From positions 1 to 64,000 of the forward strand of contig JAHHHA010000028.1 in the NCBI GenBank assembly GCA_019359615.1: a stretch of DNA of 64,000 nt, in the 5' to 3' direction. This document shows, in pieces, positions 8,133 to 17,022 of this stretch. Source of the stretch: Cyanosarcina radialis HA8281-LM2 (GTDB taxonomy: Bacteria; Cyanobacteriota; Cyanobacteriia; Cyanobacteriales; CCAP-1448). How positions within the stretch are numbered: the stretch's first letter is position 1; the number at the start of each line of letters is the position of its first letter. Position numbers and translations under genes: made by a program. The notes beneath the pieces were generated by a model. That model made no database searches and was not told the origin of the DNA. It worked only from the letters and a program-made list of their open reading frames with translations.

Positions 8133-9038
8133 TTATTGCACGTTTACCCAAAAATCTGCCGTGACAATTTTACCAGCGCGATCGAACTGTCCCCAAAGTT
8201 TATATTTACCTGCTTGGGGAAAACTAGTAATAAAATGCACTTCTCCTTCAGGAGTATCTTTGAGCGCGTGGGCGTGAATGTAGTCCGCTCTGGTTAGGGG
8301 TGACGACTGTTTGATAATTACTAAATGTCCTCGTTCTCCCAAGTAAGGTTGCAAATCTTTAATTGGTTGGCTATCAGTTGGATTTTGTAAGTTAAAAATG
8401 AGGTGGACTTCTTGCCCAGTTTTGATGGTGGGTGGAGAGAAAGTAAAATTAACCTTAGTATCGCCAAAAGTTTTAGTTCGATCGATCTCGATCGCTGGTG
8501 AAGATGGACTCTTGCCAGTAACTTTAGTTTGGAGAACTGAAACTTCTTCTGCTCCTCCAGTAGGTTTGTAGTCGCTAAATAGGGTATAACTGCCAGGTTG
8601 AGGGAAATTAGCCTCAACTTCAAAGCGACCATTTTCTCGATAAGTGGGATGAAGATGGCGGAAAACCTGGAGATCGTCGCTCACTACAATCAGGTGCAGC
8701 AGCTTTTCTTGAAATCTCTCAAACTGAGTAATTGGTTTTCCGGCTTTGTCTTGAATTGCGATCGCCAAAGTCACAGAAGTATTAGGTTTAATATTTGAAG
8801 GCGCAGTGAGTTTTGCCTGCGTTATAGGCGAAGACTCTTCTTCGTTAGGATGCTCCATCCCATGTCCTCCATGAGAGTCAGAGGGCATGGGTTTAGGTGT
8901 TTCTCCATGTCCTGGGGAATGACTTTCATCCTGTTTAGTAGTCGCCGCCGAGTTTTCTTGAGCTTTTGGTGAGGTCGAGCAACCAGAGGCGAGCAACAAG
9001 GCTGAAATTAAGGCGATCGTCGAGCCAAAATGTTTCAT
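8133..9038 (-). CDS. Lipoprotein with His/Met-rich linker and beta-sandwich domains
   Basis: A 301-residue product with a lipoprotein signal (lipobox LASGC, Cys20) and therefore probably membrane-anchored in the periplasm. A His/Met-rich linker follows (about 42-66: SPGHGE...DSHGGHGMEH), able to bind copper or zinc. Two beta-rich domains come next (about 75-185 and 190-300), the first with conserved LHLIVVSDDLQVFRHLHP and the second with GHLVIIKQ and DYIHAHA; these resemble YtkA-like and related DUF families found beside copper exporters. It is 67 bp downstream of the CopB-type ATPase and likely co-transcribed with it. A periplasmic metal-binding role is inferred. Confidence 0.75.
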   Translation of the reverse strand: MKHFGSTIALISALLLASGCSTSPKAQENSAATTKQDESHSPGHGETPKPMPSDSHGGHGMEHPNEEESSPITQAKLTAPSNIKPNTSVTLAIAIQDKAGKPITQFERFQEKLLHLIVVSDDLQVFRHLHPTYRENGRFEVEANFPQPGSYTLFSDYKPTGGAEEVSVLQTKVTGKSPSSPAIEIDRTKTFGDTKVNFTFSPPTIKTGQEVHLIFNLQNPTDSQPIKDLQPYLGERGHLVIIKQSSPLTRADYIHAHALKDTPEGEVHFITSFPQAGKYKLWGQFDRAGKIVTADFWVNVQ

Positions 9039-9105
9039 TTTTCTTAGTTATGATTCCCTTTGAACTATTATTTGAAAGAGCGAGAACCGATCGAGGCTGT
9101 TGCAT

Positions 9106-11136
9106 CTAAGCCAGCCGAACTCGGCGCAAGGTCATGGCATTGACCGAGACAATTACCGTCGAAAGACTCATGAATAAAGCTCCTACGGCTGGGGAAAGCA
9201 GAAAACCTAAAGAATAGGCCACCCCAGCAGCTAAAGGAATAGCTAGAACGTTATATCCAGTAGCCCAAAATAGGTTTTGGATCGTCTTGGAGTAGGCGGC
9301 TTTCCCTAGTTGAATCGCCCGCACCACATCCAAAGGATCGTCCTCAATCAGCACCAAATCTGCCGATTCGATCGCTACATTGGTTCCCGCACCGATGGCA
9401 ATTCCCAAGTCGGCTGCTAGTAAGGCGGGCGCGTCGTTGATGCCATCGCCCACAAAGGCTTTAGGTGCTTGGGCTTTGAGCGATCGCACCCGCTCGGCTT
9501 TATCTTGGGGCAAAACGCGGGCGTAATAGCGATCGAGTTGCAGTTCTGCGGCCACAGTTTGGGCCACCGCTTCAGCATCCCCAGTAATCATCACTACTTG
9601 CATTCCTCGATCTTGCAGTTGCCGCACCGCTTCGCGGGCGCTGGTTCGCACCCGATCGGCGAGGGCAAATAGGGCAATAACTTTTGATTCGTCCATCAAA
9701 GCGATCGCGCTCTCGCCCTTAGCTTCAGACTCTTGCAGACCTGTTTGCAAGGCAGTAGGAAACTCAATTTCTAGCTCTTCGATCCACTCTGGACGACCGA
9801 CGCGATAGAATTTGCCCTCTACAGAGCCTTCTACTCCCTTACCAGCGATCGCTTGAAAATTGGTGGCTGGTAGCTGCTGGACTCCTTGGCTTTCAGCCTC
9901 TTCTACCACTGCTTGAGCCAAGGGATGCTCTGAAAGGACCTCCAGGGCAGAAGCAATGGCTAAAACCTCCTGTTCGCTTGCGTCTTCGGTATAGATAGCC
10001 TGCACTCCGAACTTGCCCTCAGTCAAAGTTCCTGTCTTGTCAAAAGCGATCGCTTTGATGTCCTTAGCTCGCTCGAAAGCTTCGCGATTGCGAACCAGAA
10101 TCCCGTTTCGGGCTGAGATCGCCGTGGCATTAACAATTACTAAGGGAATTGCCAAACCGAGAGCGTGAGGGCAGGCGATCGCTAACACCGTGACGGCGCG
10201 GTTGATGGCAAAGGTGAAGTTTTGCAGCGGCAGCCAAACTATGAAGGTTAACGTGCCGACACCAATAGCAATTAAGGTTAGCCAGTAAGCTACTCGATCG
10301 GCTAAAACTTGATAGCGGCTTCTTGAGTTTTGAGCTTCTTGCACTAGGCGCATAATCTGGCTGATGGTAGTCTGCTCTCCGGTTCTCGTCACTTCGACTT
10401 GCAGCGCCCCCTCAGCGTTGACGGCTCCCGCTACTACCTCGTCGCCTGCTTGTTTGGTCACTGGACGGGATTCGCCCGTTAAGAAAGCCTCGTTGACGCT
10501 TGAGGCTCCCTCTACTACTAATCCGTCGATCGGGACTTGTTCTCCAGGGCGAATCAAGATGATTTCTCCAGCTTGCAGTTCGCTGACGGAGACATCTTCT
10601 AGGCGATCGCCTACCAGGCGGTGCGCCACTGATGGTACTAGCTGGGCTAAATGTTCCAAAGCGCGACTGGCTCCCTGCACCGATGCCATTTCTATCCAGT
10701 GTCCCAGCAACATCACGTCAATCAGGGTGGCTAGTTCCCAATAAAACGGCATTCCTGGAAAACCGAAGGTGACAGCTAGGCTGTAGGCGAAAGCGACGGT
10801 AATCGCCAGAGCAATTAAGGTCATCATCCCAATGCGCGATCGCACTTCATACCACGCTCCCTTCAGGAATACCCAACCGCCGTAGAAATAGATGATGGTT
10901 GACAGGATCGGACTGGCCCAAGTCGAGCCAGGAAAAGCGATCGCTTGGTAGCGAAACCACTCCTGAAAGTGAGGTTCCAGGTAGAGAATGGGAAAGGTGA
11001 GCAGGAGACAGATGAAAAAGCGCCGCTGGAATATCTCTGGGCTGTGTCCGGCGTGTTTGTCATGCCCTTGATGTTCTCTGCTAGTTGCAGGGGCATGATG
11101 TTGGTGATGGGCGTGAGGGCGATCGAGTTGTTTCAT
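9106..11136 (-). CDS. copB: CopB-type copper P1B-3 ATPase (CPH motif)
   Basis: A copper-exporting ATPase of the inner membrane. Start chosen at the ATG at 11136, giving 676 residues that begin with a His-rich cytosolic tail (HAHHQHH...HQGHDKHAGH, residues 8-31) and no Cys-based heavy-metal domain. The membrane metal-site motif is CPH at 322-324 (ACPHALGLAIPL), the phosphorylation motif DKTGTLT lies near 366, and [11 protein letters not shown] follows. CPH with a His-rich N-terminus defines the CopB class (Cu+/Cu2+, possibly Ag). It heads a probable operon with the lipoprotein at 8133-9038. An upstream Met at 11166 exists but adds a hydrophobic stretch not typical of the family. Confidence 0.92.
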   Translation of the reverse strand: MKQLDRPHAHHQHHAPATSREHQGHDKHAGHSPEIFQRRFFICLLLTFPILYLEPHFQEWFRYQAIAFPGSTWASPILSTIIYFYGGWVFLKGAWYEVRSRIGMMTLIALAITVAFAYSLAVTFGFPGMPFYWELATLIDVMLLGHWIEMASVQGASRALEHLAQLVPSVAHRLVGDRLEDVSVSELQAGEIILIRPGEQVPIDGLVVEGASSVNEAFLTGESRPVTKQAGDEVVAGAVNAEGALQVEVTRTGEQTTISQIMRLVQEAQNSRSRYQVLADRVAYWLTLIAIGVGTLTFIVWLPLQNFTFAINRAVTVLAIACPHALGLAIPLVIVNATAISARNGILVRNREAFERAKDIKAIAFDKTGTLTEGKFGVQAIYTEDASEQEVLAIASALEVLSEHPLAQAVVEEAESQGVQQLPATNFQAIAGKGVEGSVEGKFYRVGRPEWIEELEIEFPTALQTGLQESEAKGESAIALMDESKVIALFALADRVRTSAREAVRQLQDRGMQVVMITGDAEAVAQTVAAELQLDRYYARVLPQDKAERVRSLKAQAPKAFVGDGINDAPALLAADLGIAIGAGTNVAIESADLVLIEDDPLDVVRAIQLGKAAYSKTIQNLFWATGYNVLAIPLAAGVAYSLGFLLSPAVGALFMSLSTVIVSVNAMTLRRVRLA

Positions 11137-11243
11137 GGCAACCAACTCCAGAGTAAGAAAACACAATGCTATCGGCTTTAATTTTCGTCCTTAGTTGTCA
11201 GCATTATCTTCACTCTCCAGGATGAAAATATTTTGAACTCTTT

Positions 11244-11708
11244 TTATCTAGTAAAATTAAACCGGCCGTCGGCTTTTTCTCCTTGAATATCTGCCGTGAT
11301 TTTTACCTGATATTGACCGCTAGCTTTTCCTGGAAACAAAGCTGCGTAGTGTTTACCTTCAGCATCATAAGGTAGATTTAAAGTTTTCTGCGTGCCATCG
11401 GGTAACTGGACTTGAGCGGTAACTTTAGCATTAGGAATTGCTTCGTGGTTATCTCCTTTCTGTAAATACAGATCTAGATGAGTTCCTTCCTCTCCTGGTT
11501 CGGGGACAAATTCTAAATGGTATGCTCCCGATTCAACAACTTGTCCGCCTTTTTGAGGTTGACTGCTGCTGGCTGTTTTTGTAGCAGGTGAAACTGAAGT
11601 AGTTGGACTAATAGTTGAAGAACTACTTGTCGATGTTTTTTGACAGGCTCCCAATAAAAGTAAGCCGAGCGTGCCAACCAATAGTAAACTGATTTTCAAT
11701 GATTTCAT
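11244..11708 (-). CDS. Small lipoprotein with a YtkA-like domain
   Basis: A 154-residue lipoprotein: signal peptide with lipobox LLLGAC (Cys22), a Ser/Thr-rich spacer to about residue 60, then one beta-sandwich domain of about 95 residues containing HLEFVPEPGEEGTHLDLYLQ and a carboxyl end DGRFNFTR. The fold pattern resembles YtkA-like/FixH-type domains that accompany copper and RND efflux genes. It sits 21 bp downstream of the RND pump gene, so it is probably in the same transcript and acts in the periplasm. The molecular function is unknown. Confidence 0.75.
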   Translation of the reverse strand: MKSLKISLLLVGTLGLLLLGACQKTSTSSSSTISPTTSVSPATKTASSSQPQKGGQVVESGAYHLEFVPEPGEEGTHLDLYLQKGDNHEAIPNAKVTAQVQLPDGTQKTLNLPYDAEGKHYAALFPGKASGQYQVKITADIQGEKADGRFNFTR

Positions 11709-11729
11709 TTGCTCTCCTTTGTTTTAGTT

Positions 11730-14700
11730 TTAGCGATCGCTGACTGATATGGGATTTAAACTCTCTTGACTCTTCAACCCATCATCAATAGTTTTTGTGG
11801 TGTTTTTAGGTATAATAAATCTCCCAAATTGAGAATACAAGGCTGGTAAAACCAATAGGGTTAATGCTGTAGAAGTAAACAATCCCCCCAACACTACCAC
11901 GGCTAACGGTTGCAGAATTTCCTTGCCTGCACCAGTGCCAATTGTTAGCGGTACCATTCCTAATGCTGACGATAAAGCTGTCATTAAAATCGCTACTAAT
12001 CTTTCCATGGAACCTTCAAGCAACACTTGTTTAAGCGGCATACCAGTTGCCAACTTATTATCGTAGTTATCAACTAACAGCAATCCATTCCGAGTTGCTA
12101 CGCCAAATAAGGTAATAAACCCCACCATTGAAGCTACAGAAATAATCCCTCCCCCCAAAGCTACAGAGATAATTCCACCTATCAATGCCAGAGGGAGATT
12201 AATCATAATCATTACGGTAGCAGCTATTGACTTGACAGCAAAGTAAATCAAGAGTGCGATCGTTACCACAGCTATTAGTCCTGCCCAAATCAAAGTTTGT
12301 GTAGCTTGCTCTTGGGCTTCAAATTGCCCGCCATATTCAATATAATAGCCAGCAGGTAACTGAACTTTTTGTCGAACTGTATTACGAATATCGTTAATTA
12401 CAGAACCTAAGTCCCGGCTATTGACATTAGCAGCAACCACAATTAACCGAGAGACATTCTCTCTGTTAATAGTATTGGGGCCGGTTCCATATTCAACTTT
12501 AGCAACTTGCGCCAGAGGAACTTTTTGGTTGTTGGCAGTATCTACTAATAAATTACTAATATTTTCTAGATTGTGGCGAGCCGTTTCTGGGAACCAAACA
12601 ACTAAATCGAAAACTTGTTGATTTTCTAATATTTGCGAAACCACTTTACCGTTAAGTGCAGTTTCAATCGTTTCTCCCAAATCTCCCACTCTTAAACCAT
12701 AACGAGCCGCAGCACTGCGATCGAACTTAATTTGTACCTGTTTAATCGGCACTTGAGGTTCCAACTGTAAATCTACTACTCCAGCAATACCGTTCATCGC
12801 TGATTCCACTTGTTGCCCGATCGTGCGGAGTTGTTCTAGATCTGACCCGAATATTTTGACAGCGATCGCACTTCTTACCCCTGATAAAACTTCATCTAAC
12901 CGATGAGAAATAAATCCCCCAATATTAGCGGCTACACCGGGAATTTTGGCAAACTCTTGGCGCAATACTTCAATACTGGCTTCTCGATCTTTGATTCCTT
13001 CTTGACTCAATTCCACATCTAGTTCGGCAAAATTAACGCCGCCAACATCGCTATCGCCAGGGGCGCGTCCCGAACGTAACTGTAAAGCGTCAAATCTTCG
13101 ATCGCCTTTTAAAGCATCTTGAATGACAAAATCTGCTCGATCGGTAGTATTGAGAGAAACACCAGGATAAAGAGAAGTTGCTACCACTAAAGATCTTTCT
13201 TGAAACTCTGGTAAAAATACTCTGCCCAAAGTCGGTAAAACCACCATCGATACTACAAAACTTGCCCCAGCAATAATTAAAATAATTTGGGGACGTTTAA
13301 TCGAAAATTTCAAAGCTGGATGGTACAAGCGATGAGCAAATTTAGCCACCCAAGTCTCATCGCTGGGCAAACGACAGTTTACTAATAATAGAGCGCATAA
13401 AGCTGGAGTTAGGGTTAATGCCACTAAAGTAGAAGCGAAAATTGATAACAGATAAGAAACCCCCATTGGGGTAAAAATTCGACCTTCTACACCAGAAAGG
13501 GCAAATATGGGAGCAAAGACAACCGCAATAATGATGGTGGAAAATAAGACGCTAACTCGGACTTCGATCGAACCATCAAATACTACTTGTAACGGAGAAA
13601 TTGGTTGTTCGGATAGTTGATTTTCTCGCAGTCGGCGGTAGACGTTTTCCATATCAACAATCGCATCATCTACCACGGAACCAATGGCAACAGCTAGTCC
13701 GCCTAAAGTCATGGTATTAATTCCCTGTCCCGTCCAATTGAGAATTATCATCCCTAAAATTAAAGAGATGGGAAGGGCGCTTAAACTGATAATCACTGTC
13801 CGCCAATTCATCAAAAATAGAATCAGGACAATGGAAACAATAATGATGCCATCCCGTAAAGCATCTTCTACATTTTTAAGCGAAGCTTCAATAAAATCTT
13901 CTTGACGAAAAGTTGCCGTAACTTTGACATCTTTAGGCAAGCTGGGTTTAATTTCTTCCATGGCCGCTTCAACTCCGCGAGTTACTGTTGGAGTATCAGC
14001 TTGTGGTTGTTTGTTAACTATTAAAATTACAGCTTGCTTGCCATTTAAATAACCATCGCCGCGTTTGAGTTCAGCCCCAATTTTTACCTCAGCTACTTGA
14101 CTCAATAATACGGGCGTACCATTACGAGCAGTGACTACCGATCGCTTTAAATCTTCAATCGATTCAATTCTTCCAATCCCCCGAATTAAGGTTTCGCTAT
14201 CTGGGGTAGTTAAGAAGCCGCCGGGAGCATTAACATTAGCTTTTTCTACGGCTTCAGTTACTTCTTGTAATGAGACGTTAAAAGCTTGCAAATTTTCAGG
14301 TTGCACCAAGACTTGATACTGGCGAATATCACCACCGAAAATCACCAGTTGGGTGACTCCAGGAACGGCTAAAAGACGGTTTTTTACTTGCCAATCTACC
14401 AGCCTTCTAACTTCCATGAGGGAAGTTGCCGATCGACTCTCTGTTTCCGGTTCTACAGTAAAAGCGTATTTAATCGTAGCTCCCAAAGGGGAATTAATGG
14501 GCGAAATTTGTGGTGGTTCGACTCCTTGGGGAAGTTGAGCTTGAGCTTGTTGCAATCTTTCTGTGACTAACTGACGAGCGCGATAAATTTCGGTATCCCA
14601 ACCAAAAATCACTTTGACAACGGAGATCCCAACAGCAGATGAGGATCGGACAGTTTCGACTCCTGGCGTACCGTTAATCGCACTTTCGATCGGACGAGTC

Positions 14701-14894
14701 ACGAGGGATTCAACTTCTTCTGGTGCGAGTCCGGGGGCTTCAGTTTGGATCTCAACTTGCGGGGGAGCAAAAGCCGGAAAAACGTCTAAAGGCATTTGGG
14801 TGAGGACGCGAATTCCCCACACGGTAATAATAATTGAGGCGATAACGACTAACCACCGTTGCGCGATCGACCATTTGACGATGGAATTGAGCAT
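11730..14894 (-). CDS. Heavy-metal efflux RND transporter (CusA/CzcA family), first copy
   Basis: A 1054-residue inner-membrane proton-driven pump that exports metal ions with an adaptor and an outer-membrane channel. The start MLNSIVKWSIAQRWLVV gives TM1; large periplasmic loops follow TM1 and TM7. The TM4 signature AIGSVVDDAIVDMEN supplies the proton-relay acidic residues of the HME group, and VFAPIFALSGVEGRIFTPMG marks TM6. It is not a perfect match to the CzcA DFG-type or CusA signature, so Cu, Ag, Zn and Co are all possible. No adaptor is adjacent on this strand; a divergent adaptor is 2.1 kb away at 17023. A CopR-like box at 14935 suggests copper control. The second copy is at 26311. 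Confidence 0.92.
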   Translation of the reverse strand: MLNSIVKWSIAQRWLVVIASIIITVWGIRVLTQMPLDVFPAFAPPQVEIQTEAPGLAPEEVESLVTRPIESAINGTPGVETVRSSSAVGISVVKVIFGWDTEIYRARQLVTERLQQAQAQLPQGVEPPQISPINSPLGATIKYAFTVEPETESRSATSLMEVRRLVDWQVKNRLLAVPGVTQLVIFGGDIRQYQVLVQPENLQAFNVSLQEVTEAVEKANVNAPGGFLTTPDSETLIRGIGRIESIEDLKRSVVTARNGTPVLLSQVAEVKIGAELKRGDGYLNGKQAVILIVNKQPQADTPTVTRGVEAAMEEIKPSLPKDVKVTATFRQEDFIEASLKNVEDALRDGIIIVSIVLILFLMNWRTVIISLSALPISLILGMIILNWTGQGINTMTLGGLAVAIGSVVDDAIVDMENVYRRLRENQLSEQPISPLQVVFDGSIEVRVSVLFSTIIIAVVFAPIFALSGVEGRIFTPMGVSYLLSIFASTLVALTLTPALCALLLVNCRLPSDETWVAKFAHRLYHPALKFSIKRPQIILIIAGASFVVSMVVLPTLGRVFLPEFQERSLVVATSLYPGVSLNTTDRADFVIQDALKGDRRFDALQLRSGRAPGDSDVGGVNFAELDVELSQEGIKDREASIEVLRQEFAKIPGVAANIGGFISHRLDEVLSGVRSAIAVKIFGSDLEQLRTIGQQVESAMNGIAGVVDLQLEPQVPIKQVQIKFDRSAAARYGLRVGDLGETIETALNGKVVSQILENQQVFDLVVWFPETARHNLENISNLLVDTANNQKVPLAQVAKVEYGTGPNTINRENVSRLIVVAANVNSRDLGSVINDIRNTVRQKVQLPAGYYIEYGGQFEAQEQATQTLIWAGLIAVVTIALLIYFAVKSIAATVMIMINLPLALIGGIISVALGGGIISVASMVGFITLFGVATRNGLLLVDNYDNKLATGMPLKQVLLEGSMERLVAILMTALSSALGMVPLTIGTGAGKEILQPLAVVVLGGLFTSTALTLLVLPALYSQFGRFIIPKNTTKTIDDGLKSQESLNPISVSDR

Positions 14895-14934
14895 ACTTCC
14901 CCTGTAGGTATGTTTCCTAAGTTCGCACAGGGGA

Positions 14935-14952
14935 ATGAAATCAAGATGAAAT
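14935..14952 (-). promoter_or_regulatory. CopR-like direct repeat upstream of the RND pump
   Basis: On the minus strand ATTTCAT-CTTGA-TTTCAT, 41 bp upstream of the RND start. The two TTTCAT half-sites are 11 bp apart, one helical turn, which suits a tandem OmpR-family response-regulator dimer. It has the sequence expected for the copper regulator CopR described in Synechocystis. Confidence 0.65.
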
Positions 14953-15019
14953 TATCCAGAACTTTCTACAGAACACCCAATTTAGACCAAAAAGACCTCA
15001 AGCGATCGCACCTGTTAAG

Positions 15020-15151
15020 TTAAACATCCTGCGGCTCGACTTGCGCCTGAAGTTGCTGGAGACGTTCGATGGTCATTCCCGTCACTTCAGCGATCGTCTC
15101 TAAGGAAATCTGCTGGCGGAGGAGATTGAGGGCGATCGCCCATGTCCTCAT
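15020..15151 (-). pseudogene. C-terminal remnant of an Rpn-family protein
   Basis: A 43-residue frame containing AIALNLLRQQISLETIAEVTGMTIERLQQL. This is the same tail (ALKML/LLRxxIxLxxIAxxTxLxxxxIQQL) that ends the full-length Rpn-family gene immediately upstream at 15177-16067. It is the last part of a second, otherwise deleted paralogue, not an independent gene. Confidence 0.6.
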
Positions 15152-15176
15152 GCCAACACTCCAGAAGAGCGATCGC

Positions 15177-16067
15177 CTAATTGTTTTGAGAAGACGCTCT
15201 CAACTGCTGTATCTTGTCGAGGCTTAATTCAGTAATCCGAGCAACTACATCCAATGGTATGTTTTCCTGAAGCATCTTCAGAGCGATCGCTTCTCGTTCC
15301 TCCTCTCGCCCTTTCTCAATCCCCATTTGTTCTATAGAAGTGACGTAAGGCATCTGTCTCTCCCGCTCGTACTGCTCTAGTTCATCTCGAAAAGCCTGCT
15401 TTAGACCTGTCGGTAACTCCAATATCCAATCGATAAATCGGAATAAATTCAGTATATCCTCTCGCTCGTAGCCCTGCTCGTATAGCCGTCTGGTCAGTCG
15501 GAACTTCCACTCCTTCCTGGCTGAAGCATTATTTTGGGTTTCCTTCGTCTTCAAATGTGCCATCACTGCGATCGCAAACGGATTTCTACTAGCTTCCAAC
15601 TCCTCCCAGCGCGTCCGATAGTCGAGCAACTTGATGATGGGAAATTCAAACCGAACGCGACACCCCCACAACTCGTCTTGCCACGGTTGCGGTCGCCAAG
15701 TTTCTCGATCGTCTCCCAGAATTGCTAAACTTACAACGGGTCGATGGTAGCGATCCCGCAAACGATAGTAGTAGACAAACATCCGTTCGCTAAAGTGACT
15801 CTCTTCCTGACTTTGAATTTCGATGTGAATCAGAACCCAAGTTTCCTCACCGTTGAGTTTCCAAACCTTGACCAACTTATCAGCCAAGCGTTTGCCCAAT
15901 TGGGCATCCCGCACTACCTGCTGCAATTCCGTATCGAGAAATTCATAACCCCGGCTCCAGTCAACCTCAGCATGGATCTGAGGAAAGAAGAATTGGAGAA
16001 AATCCTGGAAGTAAGCTTCAAGAATATCTTTCCAGGGAGAGTCGAATTGGTCGCGCACTTCGGTCAT
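15177..16067 (-). CDS. Rpn-family PD-(D/E)XK recombination-promoting nuclease / putative transposase
   Basis: A 296-residue protein of the family abundant in cyanobacteria, annotated variously as Rpn, DUF4351 or PD-(D/E)XK transposase. The nuclease-fold core is visible near residues 20-110: DxxW...EVDWSRGYEFLDTELQQV, then GEETWVLIHIEIQSQ, where Glu (in HIEIQSQ) and upstream acids form the E-xQ catalytic motif. A C-terminal repeat-like tail ends SLDKIQQLRAS. The gene starts right next to a heptamer repeat. These genes are thought to be mobile selfish nucleases; no target can be named. Confidence 0.8.
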   Translation of the reverse strand: MTEVRDQFDSPWKDILEAYFQDFLQFFFPQIHAEVDWSRGYEFLDTELQQVVRDAQLGKRLADKLVKVWKLNGEETWVLIHIEIQSQEESHFSERMFVYYYRLRDRYHRPVVSLAILGDDRETWRPQPWQDELWGCRVRFEFPIIKLLDYRTRWEELEASRNPFAIAVMAHLKTKETQNNASARKEWKFRLTRRLYEQGYEREDILNLFRFIDWILELPTGLKQAFRDELEQYERERQMPYVTSIEQMGIEKGREEEREAIALKMLQENIPLDVVARITELSLDKIQQLRASSQNN

Positions 16068-16069
16068 TC

Positions 16070-16101
16070 GATTTTGGATTTTGGATTTTGGATTTTGGAT
16101 T
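16070..16101. repeat. Short tandem heptamer repeat (TTTTGGA x4)
   Basis: Four near-perfect GATTTTG units at the 5' end of the Rpn-family gene, followed by GGCTCCGCCTT. The same repeat plus GGCTCCGCC string is found in the ArdA gene region (63919-63960). Confidence 0.8.
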
Positions 16102-16175
16102 GGCTCCGCCTTGAAAGAGCGGAGCTTGAAAGAGTGGAAATAAAGGTGACATTGGCTTATTGCAAGGAGATTGAC

Positions 16176-16775
16176 TCACAGAGTTTCTAAGTAGACCGAA
16201 AATGAGTGCATTGCTTCCCTGGTGTTCGTCTCTCCCATCAGAATATGACGCTTCAGAACATCTAAATCGAGGTTTTTCAGGCCATCTAGTTCGCTCTGCT
16301 CGATCCGTTCGTAGCCATCAGATCGAAGATGATATAAGGCTAGGAAGCCATCTTCCCAAAACCAGACTTCAGAAACTCCGATCGCTTGGTAACGACTGAG
16401 CTTGCTTTGGCCACCGCTGCTGAAGACTACTTCAATCGATAGGTCGGGAATGGGCTTAATGCTGCCGATGCAGTAGGACTGGTCCGGTTGTGCCGAGGCT
16501 TCCCCTGCCTTCTCTTGGTCGGCCGAGCCAACGGCTAAGAAGAAAATTTTTTGGCGAGCCAGAAAAAGCGCCAACAGAATGCCGATCGCTTGGGCAAAAA
16601 TTTCATGCGGTCTTCCTGGCATGACAATTTCTATTGTTCCATCAAAGTAAAATAATCGTGCGCCGGGATTGCCCTCACAGCCTTTTTGAATCAGTTTGAA
16701 CTGTTCCCAATTACCTTTCAGGGCGATGAGTTGGTCAGGTGCTTTTTGAATGGGTCGGTCAGTGATGGTGGTCAT
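16176..16775 (-). CDS. Uma2-family (DUF820) PD-(D/E)XK nuclease-like protein
   Basis: Start taken at the ATG at 16775 (MTTITDRPIQ), because the six extra residues to 16793 come from a tandem repeat. The 199 residues show the Uma2 pattern: RLFYFDGTIEIVMPGRPHE near 45-65, IKPIPDLSIEVVFSSGGQSKLSRYQAIGVSEVWFW near 110-145 with the D...E-x-K/Q nuclease-fold residues, and a C-terminal segment of short helices. The family is greatly expanded in cyanobacteria; its biological role is unsettled, with links to mobile DNA suggested. A short insertion around SADQEKAGEASAQPDQSYC interrupts the usual core. Confidence 0.85.
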   Translation of the reverse strand: MTTITDRPIQKAPDQLIALKGNWEQFKLIQKGCEGNPGARLFYFDGTIEIVMPGRPHEIFAQAIGILLALFLARQKIFFLAVGSADQEKAGEASAQPDQSYCIGSIKPIPDLSIEVVFSSGGQSKLSRYQAIGVSEVWFWEDGFLALYHLRSDGYERIEQSELDGLKNLDLDVLKRHILMGETNTREAMHSFSVYLETL

Positions 16776-16777
16776 TA

Positions 16778-16805
16778 AAAAGTCAAAAGTCAAAAGTCAA
16801 AAGTT
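16778..16805. repeat. AAAAGTC tandem heptamer, four units
   Basis: Four copies of AAAAGTC directly at the alternative start of the Uma2 gene. It belongs to the STRR-type heptamers of cyanobacteria. Confidence 0.8.
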
Positions 16806-16910
16806 GGTTTTTGTCATCAGCTTAAACTCCTGCCAAAAACTTCTCCCCTTTCAAGAGGAAGAATCTCCTTGATTTCCAATGCTTCACGTTCCGTCCTTTC
16901 AAGGCGGAGC

Positions 16911-16943
16911 CAATCCAAAATCCAAAATCTAAAATCCAAAATC
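16911..16943. repeat. CCAAAAT tandem heptamer
   Basis: Four CCAAAAT/CTAAAAT units upstream of the RND adaptor gene, nearly identical to the copy at 19231-19263, which lies just after the same gene. The adaptor is therefore bracketed by matching repeats. Confidence 0.8.
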
Positions 16944-16949
16944 GCTTTG

Positions 16950-16967
16950 ATTTCATCTTAATTTCAT
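16950..16967 (+). promoter_or_regulatory. CopR-like direct repeat upstream of the adaptor gene
   Basis: ATTTCAT-CTTAA-TTTCAT, 56 bp before the adaptor start. The orientation relative to the gene is the same as at the first RND gene. Confidence 0.65.
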
Positions 16968-17022
16968 TTGGGCTTGAAATACTAGGATATTATTCCAGTC
17001 TTGTGTAGCATCTAGGATTTAA

